Positions 11,089 through 23,283 of a stretch of 64,000 nucleotides of DNA are shown piece after piece. The stretch spans positions 713,407 to 777,406 of the forward strand of contig KN834771.1 in the NCBI GenBank assembly GCA_000827265.1, given 5' to 3'. The notes under the pieces were generated by a model. That model had not been told where the DNA came from, ran no database searches, and worked only from the letters and a program-made list of their open reading frames with translations. Both the position numbers and the translations under genes were made by a program. The stretch comes from Collybiopsis luxurians FD-317 M1 (taxonomy: Eukaryota; Basidiomycota; Agaricomycetes; Agaricales; Omphalotaceae). Positions within the stretch are counted from its first letter, which is position 1. Every line of letters begins with the position of its first letter.

Positions 11089-12929
11089 TCAACTTTCCCT
11101 AACGACCTCTCTTACACTCTCCGCAAAGATATCGCATCCCTTCTTCATATCCTCCTCGGAAATGTTCAACGGCGGAATAAACCTCACCACTTCATACACG
11201 CTCGTCGTCAACAGGAGCATTCCTTTCTCGATACACTTTTTCGCTACCCGACTCGCCATGCCTTTCTTCACCGATAAGCCTTTGGGCGTGGAGGGGTCAA
11301 AAGCGGCCCCAGGTGCCTCGGAAGACGCGAATTCCATTGCGACCATCAGTCCGCTCCCACGTACGTCGAGAATATAGGGAGCAAGGGTTTGGTCGTCCTT
11401 TAATCCATCGAGGGCAGCGAACAGCTGTTTCGATCTGAAAAGTAGTTTAGGACAGCGATTTCGCCCAACGAACCATATACACACCGAGCTTGGACATTGT
11501 CCAAGATTTTTTCTTCACGGAAGGCGTCAGCTACAGCACAAGCGGCTGCGCAGGATACTGGGTTTCCAGCGTAGGTGCCGCCCTAAGGAAACGCATCAAC
11601 TTGATGGCACCGATGACGAATGAATGAGCTCACCATTGACCCTGGCGCAAGTTTGTCCGTCAGCTCCTTCCGGCTTACTATACCGCTAAGAGGGAATCCG
11701 TTTGCAAGACCCTAGCAAGGGATGAGCATCAGGTAATGTGAATGCTAGTCTGGCCAATCATACCTTGGCCATCAAGAGGATATCAGGCTTAACCCCACTC
11801 TGCTCGATGAAGAACCAGGAACCTGCCCTTCCGAAACCAGACTGAACCTCGTCGATAATTAACAAGATTCCATATTGGTCGCACACCGCCCGTAAACCCT
11901 CCAAGAACTCTTTCGGTGCAGGAATGTATCCACCTTCACCCAGAACAGGCTCGACGATGATTGCTGCGGTATCCTTGGGCGAAGTTTGCTGGGAAAGGAG
12001 GAGATGTAATTGGTACAGGGATTGTTCGGTCAGGACCGAGGGTGGAGCGGAAGGTGGAAGTCCGTGTTGATGCCAGAAGGGGAAGGGGATGGAAAATACT
12101 CCAGGCTATAGAAAAGTCCATACACGATTTAATTGAGAATTGTCGTTGAAGAACATACCATCAATGGAGCTTGCCTATCCGAGTAACTAGTCTTGCTTTT
12201 GGTGAGAGCCATTGACCCATAAGTACGTCCGTGGTATGCACCTACAAAGCACATTCAGCGATACGGTACATATCTATAAAGCTTCACCTACCTTGCATCG
12301 AAATAATGTTCTGTCTTCCGGTCAAAATCCTAGCCATTTTGATCGCGCCTTCAACTGCTTCGGTCCCGGAGTTCCAGAAGAAGAACGAGTCGAGCGAGGA
12401 ATGGGGCATAGCAGGGAGTAATTTCTCGATAAGCCGGAGGTAGGGCTCGCTGAATGCAATGCTACACTGTGAACGGTAGGCATCCATTCGATGATAGTAG
12501 GACGCGACTTACCTGAGCGTGTACAATATTCATACACTGATCAGCCGCAGCCTTGCTCACTTTCGGGTGACAATGACCTAGGATAAGCTGTCAGGATCAC
12601 CGTTCATTCGAGCTGAATGAACTAATTTATGTACCCAGGTTTGTAACGCCAATTCCACAAGTAAAATCGAGCATCTTCTTTCCGTCTAGGTATTCAACAT
12701 ATGAGCCTGATCCTTTAGCCATAACGCCCTCGGTGATTCTCCCCAGCCCATTTGTAACGTGGTGTTTTCCAAAGTCGTTCAAGGCTGCAGCAGAAGATGT
12801 ATATCGAAGTCCACCGCGTTGAAGGAGAGGGGATCTGGCAGAATAAGTCAACCAAAACTAGATATTCAACCGAAATAATGAGCATGCTCACCGCACAAGA
12901 CGGCCAGAGCGAGCTAGAATGGGCAGCAT
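11089..12929 (-). CDS. Class-III PLP aminotransferase, 4-aminobutyrate transaminase-like, probably mitochondrial
   Basis: Nine exons: 12929-12892, 12834-12635, 12577-12513, 12466-12292, 12241-12159, 12105-11764, 11711-11634, 11582-11485 and 11434-11089. All phases agree; total 474 aa. The N-terminus [13 protein letters not shown] with following Arg/Ser suggests a mitochondrial presequence. Fold-type I class-III motifs in order: [71 protein letters not shown] (Asp holding the PLP ring nitrogen) and DILLMAKG, whose Lys would form the Schiff base, then GGTYAGNPV. The likely role is transfer of the omega-amino group of GABA or a related amino acid to a 2-oxoacid. Ornithine-type substrates cannot be excluded. 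The PLP lysine codon ends its exon. Four decayed pieces of a second copy lie at 22.7-44.6 kb. Confidence 0.92.
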
Positions 12930-14726
12930 GATGACTCGAGTTCGTTGATTGTGACGAGCTCGACGTTTCGTTAAAGGCAGCGACAGAACGGGCTCGGGAG
13001 GGTCATAGGTCACGTCAGCTTACCTAAGTCAAGTTGGCGGAAGCGGAACATCCGCGGAGCCTCCGCTCCGTACCTTAGGTCGAGCAGAACTATCCTTTGC
13101 CAGACTAGCTTCAAAGATCCAGAGAAGGCGAAAATATTTACGTGTTCCGAGCTTCACCTCCGAGTCTATATATGATTGAATGTTCCAAGTTGTTCGGAAC
13201 ATCTCGCGCGTGCAGTCATAAGTCTAATGTCAGGGGGATCAGGTTATGATATCTTTGCTACGAAAACTTCGAATCTGAAGCAACATCGAATACTTATGTC
13301 GTGCTTGCTTCAGATATAAAATCGCGCAAATTATAATCTTAAAGCACTTTGGACAATCAGAAACAGTTCCTGACCTTTTTGTCCACTCGTACAGACAAAG
13401 TTCTAGGCGCTCTGCAAGCTAAGCGCTGTCTCTCGTCGATGCTCCCTTGCTCGACTCTGACCGATTGTAGTTAACCTTAACTGGTGTCAAATTGCGCTGT
13501 AAACAGGCTGCAGCTGTAGCTCCTCTCTATCACCAATGGGTTACTAATAAAGGTCATCAATATTTGCGAGTATCAACGCGGTAAGATGTTTTGATAATGA
13601 GCAAGTAATGGCTCGGGGCTCTCATGCTCTGGCTCTGTTCTAGGTTGACCAGGATTCATGCATCGATCGCTCTCAATCGGATTGCACCTATAAATATTCT
13701 TCCCCGCATATTTCCTACTAGCACGCATGTTAGCTACGACTAGATATAGAGTTCTTCGAGGCACCTGCCTGGGTTATCTTCACTTCTGAGGAGCAGGTCA
13801 GGCCTCATCGTTCCCGTTGGACAATGCTTATCCACTCATTCTGAAGTTTGTTTTCGTTTACTGCTGCCATTGGTCCCACACAGCCGACCGTGCGTTATCG
13901 CTATTAGTATACTGTCACCAACCATAGTACAGAGAATATTCGCTAAAGTGCTCCTTGCCTACTTATAATTCCGATTCCTTTGATATTTGCTTGTCGGACA
14001 CGAGACGGATGGACGAGAATTTTAATTTTTCCCCGGATCGTTCTGAGTCATTATTTTAGGGTTGTTCAGCCATTCATCGACGATATTGGTTCTGTATATC
14101 AGACAAGGACGTCGCTTTGATGCAATGCTCGACGCGTTTCGAATTATTCCATACACAGCGCGGATACATAACTGGAAGGGGTCGGCGGCAACCGAATTTC
14201 CATTTCCTGCAGCCCTCACCATCGTCTGGCTATTGAGTACTCTGAGTTTGATCCAAATTCAGCTTGGAAGCCGTTAAATATTGCACTGGCTTCCAAGTAT
14301 TTGGTTCTGCGTTTCGCGAAGCAATTTTTTTACTTCCGATATCCACAAGATAAGTTGATCCAGGAAGAGACAATCGATTCTCAGTGACTGCGAAGCACGA
14401 CTACGCAATCCTCGGCGAAGGCGCACTTATGCTTCCTAAATGTCATAATCCAACAAAGACCGATGTTGACTGGGCTCAGACCACTGTAAAAAACTGGGTA
14501 AGATACTAATATCCATCTTGTCCATTCCGTTCTGACACTGACTTCGAGCTGGTCCTCATGTTACCTTCATTGCTGTCGAGGCTTAGTTTTCACTTTCGTG
14601 ACTGATTCAGCCAGATAGTATTTTCTCGTTCAATGCAGTGAACTTCAATAGCAACCGTCTATTATCCATAAATTCCATAATTATCATCATGGTTTTATCC
14701 AAAATTCACCAAACACCTTTTGCATC
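12930..14726. other. Intergenic region, no supported gene
   Basis: It contains the promoter of the minus-strand aminotransferase gene (just after 12929) and otherwise only short ORFs without recognisable content. No repeat structure with clear ends was found. The first 80-100 bases belong to the segment that was duplicated to about 44.6 kb. Confidence 0.35.
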
Positions 14727-15518
14727 TCATTTACTCTGATGCTTATCTCTCATGTGTCGCTGAAGGGTGTCCTCCCTCAAAATCTCCTTCTGGCATTCAC
14801 TGCAGGTAAATTTCTCCCGTATGTTTTTGTCAACATGAGTTTCGAGGTGCTCGAGCAGTTTTTGGCGGCTGATCATTGTGTCGTTACACCCCTGCCATTG
14901 GCATTTGAATCTTGTACCGGCTTTGAATGACGGGTGGCCTCCAAAATGCGCCTTGTAGTTTTCTTTTCTCAAATCCTCGTTACATATCTGACCACCTTGG
15001 ATAAGAACAAGGCATATCTGCGAGCCAGTTGGATCTCCCATTTGGGTCCATTGACTGACACTTAGAACGTGACAGCAGCTTTAAATGAGCTTTTCTTAGT
15101 TTTTGAAAAATAGGCGGCTTACCTGTCTTCAATAGCCAGCCAGTCCGCATCAGAGATCTTATTTCTATAATCGTACAGTCTGTTGTAGACGGCCTAGTCT
15201 ATTATAGTGACTTACTGTTGAGTCGATTTTTTACCCTCGACATTCGAGTGGGCGACCATTGAAGCAGAGTAAGCTGCTTGTAGGTCTGAGGGTGAAAAAT
15301 TTGAACAATCTGTGCTTTTTATCAACGTACCTCCCCCAGCCTCTTTTAGGGGCTGAAGATCTTGCCTGCCAACTGAAGAGCTGCGATGATGTACATCAGT
15401 TCTGAAACATTCTTTCAAAATTGGTGGCTTACCGAGTGTCATTGTCAGGAGCTTGCTGGCCATAATTCCGACATACATTGTCATTGGTCTGGGCAGAATT
15501 GTTTGTTAAAGTATACAT
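14727..15518 (-). CDS. Small protein with two C-terminal C2H2 zinc fingers
   Basis: Five exons fitted: 15518-15433, 15401-15331, 15285-15216, 15164-15123 and 15054-14727, separated by introns of about 29-68 nt; phases agree; 198 aa. Two fingers near the C-terminus: C-x4-C-x12-H-x3-H (starting CQWQGC, ending HLETH) and C-x2-C-x12-H-x4-H (starting CSEC, ending HMRDKH). The N-terminal half is low in hydrophobic residues and rich in Asn, Gln, Ser and Asp (for example NYGQQAPDNDTR). This matches the repeated exon unit of the paralogue at 54656-56115. It is probably a DNA-binding nuclear protein. Two introns (15432-15402 and 15330-15286) are very short, about 31 and 45 nt, so one or both could instead be coding. 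The start is at MYTLTNN, directly after an in-frame stop. Confidence 0.72.
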
Positions 15519-15864
15519 TGTGAGCAGACTTCAAAGCTGATAAGATTGGAAACTCTGGATTTATACACTTTTTGCTTGTTAGAGCGGTTCAATCTATGGT
15601 TTACTTGCAGTTGTTTGTCCACATATCTGCTTGGAATGTTGCATGAGGAATTTCTGGCAACAGAGAGAGGTTTCCTTGGAGGCTAAGCTGCGGTGGTTTG
15701 ATCGGGCCAATGCTCTATCAAACCATGAGCTATCAAAACCGCAGAATATCAGGAATTAGGGGATACAGAGAGCGGTTCAAAACTTCAATTAATGGCTTCG
15801 CTGCAGCAGCTTGAGTGGCCGAATGTCAAGACTCAACTCAAGATCAAGAATTTGAGAGATCGAG

Positions 15865-15980
15865 GTCCATTTGTTCAAGAGGTTCAATTCGTGGTTTAGT
15901 TCCAGTGGTTTGAACTTGTGAGAACAACGTCCATTTGTTCACGAGGTTCAATCCGTGGTTTAGTCCCAGTGGTTTGACCT
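15865..15980. repeat. Tandem pair of about 64 bp
   Basis: Two copies starting at 15865 and 15929, each beginning GTCCATTTGTTCA and containing GAGGTTCAAT(T/C)CGTGGTTTAGT(T/C)CCAGTGGTTTGA-like sequence. Differences are mostly C/T. More distant single copies of the core occur further right. Confidence 0.75.
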
Positions 15981-18169
15981 TTTCGGTCCGAGTGTCGGAT
16001 GTGATCATTTTTCATCTCAATCGCGGTATTCCAGACCTTTGCGGTTCATACACTACCCGTGTAGGCAAATATGTAAAGGAATATGGAACATGAAAGAGAT
16101 GAGGGAAATTAGGGAGCAGAATGGTTTGGATTAGGCTTGGTTAAAGCGACTAGAGTATAATCGGCTAGGTACGGCATTTTTAAGCGCCCTACGGCGCCTG
16201 ATTGGGCTTAAACTCCCGTGGTTACCGGTCCGGTAAATGTCGAAAGGCGGCATAACGGCGCAAAAGAAGTGCCATTTCTACACAACAGATTCTAAGTTAC
16301 AAGGACGGAACGAAGTGAAGGAGTCGTCCTTGTCGGGGAGTTGTTGTCACGCCATGATGTATTTCTTCCCTGATTGGGCTGAATATGACGTAGTTTTTCC
16401 TTATACAATTGTGACCATTATGTGACAGGGAAAGAAGAGAAGAGACAGAAGCCGAAGAAGAGAAGAAGGAAAGAACCTGCCTTCTCTGCGGCGATACAAT
16501 GCCCCTCACGTTTCATGCTTTGCCAGCATTTAAAGGAGGGGAAATTTGATGTCAAAGTGACGGCAGCTTCTGAGAATCAACTGAAGTCCGGTATCTTTGC
16601 TAACCCTCACTGCCTCCCCTCCGTATCCTAATATATGTTCTTCAGAGAGCTAGTTCTGCTATCACAAGAAAGACAGTACCCCTGGCATATGATTAGGACT
16701 GGCGAGTGTTGTGAGCTATGCCTTTACTTGACAGTTGCTGGACACCTTTGTTGCGACAATACCTCTCATTGCATTGGCATTTTTGCCTGGATGCATGCCT
16801 GGTCTGCTCTGATCTTGCTGAGTTACTGTTGTGAATCTTTGCATATTGTTTCTCAACTGCTGAAGATATTGATACTGCTCCTGTATGATATCTGAGTCTC
16901 ACTGGCAAACTTTCACTAGTTGTGTATTAGATGTTGGCCTATTTGCCTCATACATTGTCTATGGACACATCATATATATGTATCCTAGATGCATAAAGGA
17001 ATGTACAGCAATCATTCTGTCCTTGTATTTGCTGTGCAATTTGTTGCAGCGGCCTACTCTCACAAGTGGTTCAATTTGTGGTTTAGTTGTGTGGTTTGAT
17101 AGTCTGATTGTCATCCATAAGAAATGCCATAAAAACAGCTGAACATCAAGAAGAAAATGAAGAGTGGTTCAAATGTGGTTTCATTGATACTCAGAGTGTT
17201 GTCAAGAATCTATGGCAGTTTTTTGATTCGTGGTTCAGTTACAGTGGTTCCACCTCTAGAGATAGTCTGAGTAGATATGCTATTTCACTTGTAGCATTTG
17301 GTGCATCCATTTGTTTGTTGTATTTGTCCCTGAGCCCCCTTTTTTTTTTTTCCTCTTGTAGAATATTTGTTGAGTTATGACAAAACTACAGCACAGCTGT
17401 CCCATTCCTACCTAATGTTTGCAGTGCTATTGGACCAAAGAGTTTTGAGGCTGTATAGAGCCTTCCATTTATGAACAAAAACATTATGCACAGGGCCACT
17501 ATGGTACAGACACTCAACCTTTTCTCTTCGAGTCTTCCTCCTCACAGTGCTTTTGCTGGACTCCTGCTCCCGATCTGCATCCCTACTGGTCCTCGTCCAA
17601 TTCTCTTTGCAGAGTCAATCTATGATTTACTTCTTGCCTTTTGACACAGCAAACCCTTGCACATGAGTGCTCTTTCAGTTTTGACTTTCCATGCTCTCCC
17701 TGCATTTAAATTCCATCAGACAAGATTTTGCTGCTGTGGGAAGGAATTGTGATCATAGTGTTGGAAGACATGGTCTGTAGCAGGTCAGTATGCCCTGCTT
17801 TGCCATTTCCTTTTCTATTCACTGTACTTACTTTATTCCTTCTTTGTACTTACTTTACTCCTGTCTCTATGTTTCATTTTTTGTTTCCTTGATTACATAT
17901 ATGGTTACAACCTTACTTATATTCAGCATACGCACTTGCTGCACCTCAGTTGTTTCCTTTACCAACTGAGGTGAGTAGTACAATTTATCCTTTACATTCC
18001 TATAGTTTACTTACAATCTACCTAGTATTCACTTTGTTTAACAGGTAGATAGTTCAATAGAGTTGTTTCCTTTACCAACTGAGTATTCACTTTGTTTAAC
18101 ACATAGAACTCAGTTCATATTCCTTGATTGCAGAACATTAGGAAAAGTACCTTAAGCCCAGGCAAATGC

Positions 18170-18990
18170 AGGAAGCCTGAGGATGCCCAGGAAAATGGCC
18201 AAATCCTAGGACCCCTCAGGCACTCTCAGGTACTTCAAGTTGCTTAGGTAGCTTAGGCTTCCCAGGTTTTGGGCCAATTCCTAGGCTCCCTGGAAGATGT
18301 TTGAAAATAACCTGAGAGTCCCTGAGGGCATGCTGGGGCTCCCTGAGGATCCCAGGAGCAGAAATATTCTAAATGCTACAAATTATACAAAATTAGATTG
18401 CAAATATATAGTTATGCATTATTGTTGTGTAAATGTGCAACCAGAACATTTATTTGGTGAGAATTATACAGAGGTTTTCACTTTTTTATGAATCACATGA
18501 TGAGCTCACTGTGAACTGTCTACAATCAAAAAAATTTTCCCATGGTCCAAACATGCACAATATTATTATAACTTATTGTATATATACTATGTACATATGT
18601 ATAGGCTTTGTACTACATGAATATACTGTGGTCAAGTATGCTAAGTCAATACAGAGCTTATATTAGTATAATAAATTGTACTTAAAGTATAATAACTGAC
18701 TAGTAAAACTGAAGTAATAGGTAACAATAAACCATTAGAGCTATATAATAAAATACAATACTACAGTATATTAAAAGCAATACAAGAGTAGGATATATAG
18801 AGTAGAGTAAATAGAAGGACAGATGAAAGTATATTTTATTATTTCACATTTATGTATTGAAGCCTCAGGACGCCTGAAAGATCCCCAGGGACTCTCAGGC
18901 TCCACAGGATTTGGGGGGTGTCCCTTGGCATCCTGGGCAGTCTATATAGCCCAGGACTCCTGAGAAGCCTTAAACTATCTGAGGACAACC
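18170..18990. repeat. Imperfect GC-rich inverted arms around an AT-rich core
   Basis: The left arm (about 18170-18360) and right arm (about 18860-18990) are islands rich in CCTGAG, CCCAGG and TCCTAGG words in an AT-rich surround. CCTGAGAGTCCCTGAGG on the left corresponds to the reverse complement of CCCAGGGACTCTCAGG on the right. No exact ends or target duplication could be fixed. A decayed MITE or foldback element is the simplest reading. Confidence 0.35.
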
Positions 18991-19895
18991 CATAACAACC
19001 CATATGTGCCCAGGCTATAGGGCATTTTTCCTGATGAAGTAGCAAGCATAAATTGTTATGGCACTTGACTTTGTTCAATTTGGAATCTTCAGAGCTTTCA
19101 CTTACTGCTCATTAGAACTCATGTAAAAATTAATATAAATTTGAGCATTTGGCCAACAAAAAATCCTGAGGTCCCATGCTAGTCAGACATGTGTATGTCT
19201 AACATCATTTAGGTGGTTAAAGTGGTGCAGGAGATTGTGGCCAAGGGGTGGCTAGATACTAGAAGCAACAGTGCAATGGATAATATCTCATGAGCCAACA
19301 ACACTAAGGAGCTGAATATCCAGTATCCAAAGATATCTTGCCATATATATGTCCATCACACATCTGGATAATCCAAGTAATACCCCAGCTCTGTTCACTG
19401 AATATCCACCACTTTAACTGCATACTCTAAAATGGAACAGATTTTTGTGGCCGATGAAAGCACCAGGATTCAGAAAATTCTCCCATGTGTACTCTTGGAA
19501 TACAACACTCACAAGCAAAACTGGAGCCTGCAATTTGAATGGCTCAATTTGCAAACTGCCCAGTGACTGGTAGATCACCTACAATTGGCAAGTCCTTAGC
19601 CCAATACCAGCTGGTCTGTAGAAATGCTGAAGCATCCATTTTGACATACTAGATCTTGGATTCTGAACAGGACAATTCAAAGGACCACAAAAAGTACTTT
19701 AGCATTTTTTGCTATCTCTCAAGAAGATTTCAAATTTTACCTTCATTGCTGATAATTCATAACATCAAATGAGAGGGACAAAATCTAGTCACCGGCAGTG
19801 GTTTTTCAGTTAGTGCCATTTGATTTCTGTAGCATAATAGATGCTGTGTTAACCGATAACCGATAGGATATATAGTGCAGAAGCTTGAATGAAAA

Positions 19896-20858
19896 GCCTG
19901 TATGTTTGAAAGTCCTGCAGCTTACCGTTGAGCAAGATGGAAAGGCTTGCCATGAAATTTGTCAGGTTGGTCAATTCATGTACTTTCTTGAATCATTGCC
20001 TTAGAAGGCTCCTTTATTTCAGCAATTCTGCCACAAACTTTTGGTCTGGTGCCAGTTATACCATCCCAATATTCTTCCTATATTCAGGGTCAATATAGAT
20101 CTCTTCGATCCATCATTTCATCTCATTTCACCTTGGATGGACAATGGGTATATTGTTGCATTCCTGAAGCAAAATTGACAGCACAGCCTACCTTCCATTG
20201 TATGCACATTGAGATTATTCCACATTCAAAATGATAATCATGGTGTTCTGTAGCTTTCACAAAGTAGCAGCTGGCCTCCATTATCTGCATTCTAGAGGCC
20301 CCCCCTGTGATCCATGGTGATATATGCAGGGTGTGCACACCGCTATCTTGATTGATTATTTGGTGAATGATGCCTTATTTCAGGGTAATATCCTGGTCAA
20401 CAATATCCTTCACTGTTGCCTGGCTGACTTTAGTTTAACACTGGTCACTCCCTGCTCACAAGTGTGGTCACTTATAACTTCCTTGAACACCAGCAAAGGT
20501 TCTGTGCATTGGTTGGCAGCTGAATAAATTTTCAGCTCAGCTACATCAATTTCTAATCACACATCCAGAGATGTATGTGCATTCAGCTGCACCATTGTCA
20601 AGGTATGTATACTTTTGTCTCATTTCATTCTTCAGTTGATGTCCAATTTATGTCAGGTACTCACTCAGAAGTTGCCCTGTCATGACTGTAACACTGAGGC
20701 CCTTATTATGTTCCACTTGATGAATGGCAGCAGACCTATTAGTACAAGGCCCTAGCATGTTTGGTGTCCAGATAGCCTCTGGGATCTTGTCACACATTTC
20801 TGGGCTCAGAATGTAGAAGATTGTCCCTCAGCCCAAGAGATACATGAGATTCTGCAGT
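19896..20858 (+). pseudogene. Dead protein-kinase gene (TKL-like agaricomycete kinase)
   Basis: The whole kinase fold can be followed through stops and short introns. VCLKVLQLTVEQDGKA carries the VAxK lysine. HPNILPIF follows, then LISPWMDNGYIVAFLK, the helix HKVAAGLHYLHSRGP, the catalytic loop as VIHGDICRGNILV (HGD in place of HRD, usual for this family), DFS in place of DFG, KGSVHWL-AE in place of the APE region, SRDVCAFSCTIV and SLWDLVTHFWAQNVEDCPSAQEIHEI. In-frame stops and the Gly-to-Ser change in DFG make it non-functional. The likely gene type is an expanded cytoplasmic kinase of Agaricomycetes. It is followed directly by a decayed zinc-finger paralogue. Confidence 0.8.
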
Positions 20859-21072
20859 CTGCACCTAATGCATTGAAATGAAAGAGGGATGACAATGGTG
20901 ATGAACCACCCTGTCAAGCTGGATGAGGTACCTTAATGATGAATCAAGAATGCTCAGATTTTCATCCTGGTGCTGACAATGCTTCTGCTGAGTGATTGAC
21001 TGAATCTACTTGACTGTAAGTCTATGTTATTTTTGTGTATGGTTGTAACCAACCATTGATGATAGGGTGTAT

Positions 21073-21600
21073 AGTAATGAATACACCCACATCACTCATC
21101 CCAGGTACATGAGCTACAGTTGTATTTCCCCTGAGGGGTTGACTGTATCTTCTCAACAGCAAGTCTTTGTCATTTTCAAGGCTTGGTTGTAACTAATTGT
21201 TGATGATAGAAGTAACAAATACACCTACTTTGCTTGTCACAAACACAATCAGGAAGATACCTGCCCAGGTCTCCAAGCTTCTAATGCAATGGGCACTAAT
21301 GTTATGAGCACCACTGATGGGCCACCTCTGTAAGGATAGTCTGGCATCCTGACAGCTTTGAAATATGTTTAATGTACCAATGATAGGAATTACTACCTTC
21401 AGGCTGTGGCTGTTCAGGCAACTTCTAAGTTTTGCCTTGTCAAGGGCAACAATAGGACATACAACACAAAGTTGACACCAGAAACCTCTGCTCATAAGCA
21501 ACACAAATTTTGAGCAAATGCTAATGGTAAATTTGAATGGAAATGGTGTACAAATAATGTGAGGAACTGGACATGGAAATATATGAGAATGAGCACTCGG
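21073..21600 (+). pseudogene. Decayed paralogue of the repeat-containing zinc-finger gene
   Basis: This plus-strand stretch matches the minus-strand gene at 54656-56115 exon by exon. Two degenerate repeat exons start SNEYTHI and SNKYTYF. The exon after ATGATAG reads NYYLQAVAVQATSKFCLVKG, against NNNPQAAVVKVTSKFCFVEG in the other copy. It then gives ANANGKFEW where the other has ANAKGKFKC at the first finger. The first zinc-binding Cys has become Trp and a TGA interrupts the frame, so it is dead. Most changes are C-to-T or G-to-A. Confidence 0.75.
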
Positions 21601-22096
21601 TATGAGAGTGAGGTAATGTGTGTTGATTCAATGAGTACTGTGCAAGAGTATATATGTAAATATATAGAGTGGGGGTGAGCAATGAGTTTGTGATAATGAT
21701 CATGGTGTTCCAACTATCTAGCAGGTTGCTGGTGGAGTATGGAACAATCTGCCAAGTGACCCAAAAGGACTCTTTTTAGCCTCTCTGAGTCAACCATAAG
21801 AAGGTTTGTGGACTAAAGAGGAGGACAAAGTGTCACAAAAGCTGTGAGATTCAAGTGAAATTCTTATGAAAGTAGTAAAAAATCCAGGGAGGGCATATAT
21901 CCTCAGATCCTGAATCTGGCTCAGAGAAACTGTCAGAGACTCAGAAAGCCCCTTTTAAGGATCACTTAGAGCCAGAATTTTAATATTCTAGCAATACAAA
22001 TTATTGATAGATTTTCATTGACTTATAGCATTAGACATGCTTGTGAAGTTAAAGTGAAATTCTTAGAACAGTATAAAAAATTTGTAGAGGGCATTT

Positions 22097-22727
22097 ACCA
22101 TCAGCACTGGACCCAATCTCTTCCTCTTTGACCCCCAAGTAACTCCACTGCAGCCCTAGTCCACTCCTTCGACACATACCAAGCAATCTTCAGTATTGCT
22201 GAACTTGACACCAGCTAGTTCTACATTGTAACTGGGAATGCTTCTGTAGCTCTCACTAGTGAAAAGAGAAGTTGGTCAACTTGGAAGGTTGACATGTCTC
22301 TGTTCAACAGCACTTTGTGCTCAGACAAATTCTCCACTAAAATCATTGACTTTCCCAATGCTGTCCTCCTAAATGGCATAGGTGTCCTATTGAGACACAA
22401 TGGCCTACCATATATTACAGACTCTTTTGCAGAATCCATTAGTGACCTGGATGTCAACACTGGAAGGAGCTACGTCACCATCAACAACACCTACACAGTT
22501 GTCCCTGAATCTGCCTCATTTCCCTTTGGCACAAACAGCATTCACATCCACCGAAACACATTAGGCACAGAAAAAAACAGGCTGTATGCATTTTTCACTA
22601 ACTCTGCACAATTTATGCTCAGACGCATACCTATTAATTCAGTAGACAGTACACCTATGAGTGAGGTGGAGGTTATGCTCTCTGGGCTGCAGATGGACAA
22701 CTTTACATTCAATAGTCAGGGAAAGTA
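22097..22727 (+). pseudogene. Decayed copy of the SMP-30-like gene, interior only
   Basis: Aligns without large gaps to bases about 10059-10697 of the gene at 9826-10928 (for example VVPESASFPFG and QMDNFTFNSQGK). The signal peptide exon and the last third are missing. Directly at 22728 the sequence jumps to the copy of 11306 in the aminotransferase gene, so about 610 bp of the parent were deleted at this join. Changes against the parent are largely CG to TG or CA. An open frame of 144 codons survives (22294-22728), but the start and stop are artefacts. Confidence 0.9.
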
Positions 22728-23075
22728 GCCCCAGGTGTTTCAGAGAATACAAATTCCATACCAACCATCAGTCCACTCCCACATAAGTCAAGGACATAAG
22801 GAGCAAGTATTTGGTCATCCTTTAGTGCATTGAGGGCTGTGAAGCTGACAAGTAGTTCAGTACATTGAGATCGCCCAATGAACCATATACATTCTGAGTT
22901 TGAACATTGTCCAAAACTTTTTCCTCATTGAAAGCGTCAGCAACAGTACAGGCAGCGGCGCAGGATACTGTGTTTCCAGAGTGAGTGCTGTCCTAAGGAA
23001 TCACATCAGCTCGATGGTACCAATGACCAATGGATGAGCTCACCATTGAGCCTGGTGCAAGTTTGTCTGTCAACT
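22728..23075 (-). pseudogene. Decayed aminotransferase copy, piece 1
   Basis: Matches about 11306-11665 of the parent aminotransferase gene (exons 7-9 region) in the same orientation. It is broken off at 23075 by the transposon that follows. Piece 2 resumes at 28852 with the repeated bases GTCAACT. Confidence 0.9.
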
Positions 23076-23125
23076 ATGGAAAGCTGGAAGGCCTCGCTTG
23101 TCACTGAGAGTTCATCATCATTTGA
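23076..23125. repeat. Left terminal inverted repeat of the alpha-kinase transposon
   Basis: Begins ATGGAAAGCTGGAAGG. Pairs with 28801-28850 read in reverse complement (ATGGAAAGCCGGAAGG). The mismatches seen are mainly C/T transitions plus a one-base gap after CACTGAG. Confidence 0.88.
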
Positions 23126-23283
23126 TGCAATATAGTCTCAGTGTTTCATCCAGAAATGGTAAGGGGACCTCGGATACTCCATGTGAATATATATATATAT
23201 ATTCTATTAATTGAGTTGGGACAAGTTGAGCGCCGCACACAATAATATCTTGGTTCATTGTGCTGATATTTCTAAGGTTAAGT

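Larger units (their letters stand above)
15519..19895. other. CpG-poor repeat-derived stretch without genes
   Basis: No gene could be supported. It holds degenerate copies of a motif of the type GTTCAATTCGTGGTTTAG (near 15585, 15883, 15945, 17070 and 17230), short direct repeats around 17948-18110 (GTTGTTTCCTTTACCAACTG and ATTCACTTTGTTTAACA, twice each) and GC-rich imperfect inverted arms around 18170-18360 and 18860-18990. TG and CA are common and CG is rare from about 16.5 kb onward, unlike the genic DNA to the left. Confidence 0.45.
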
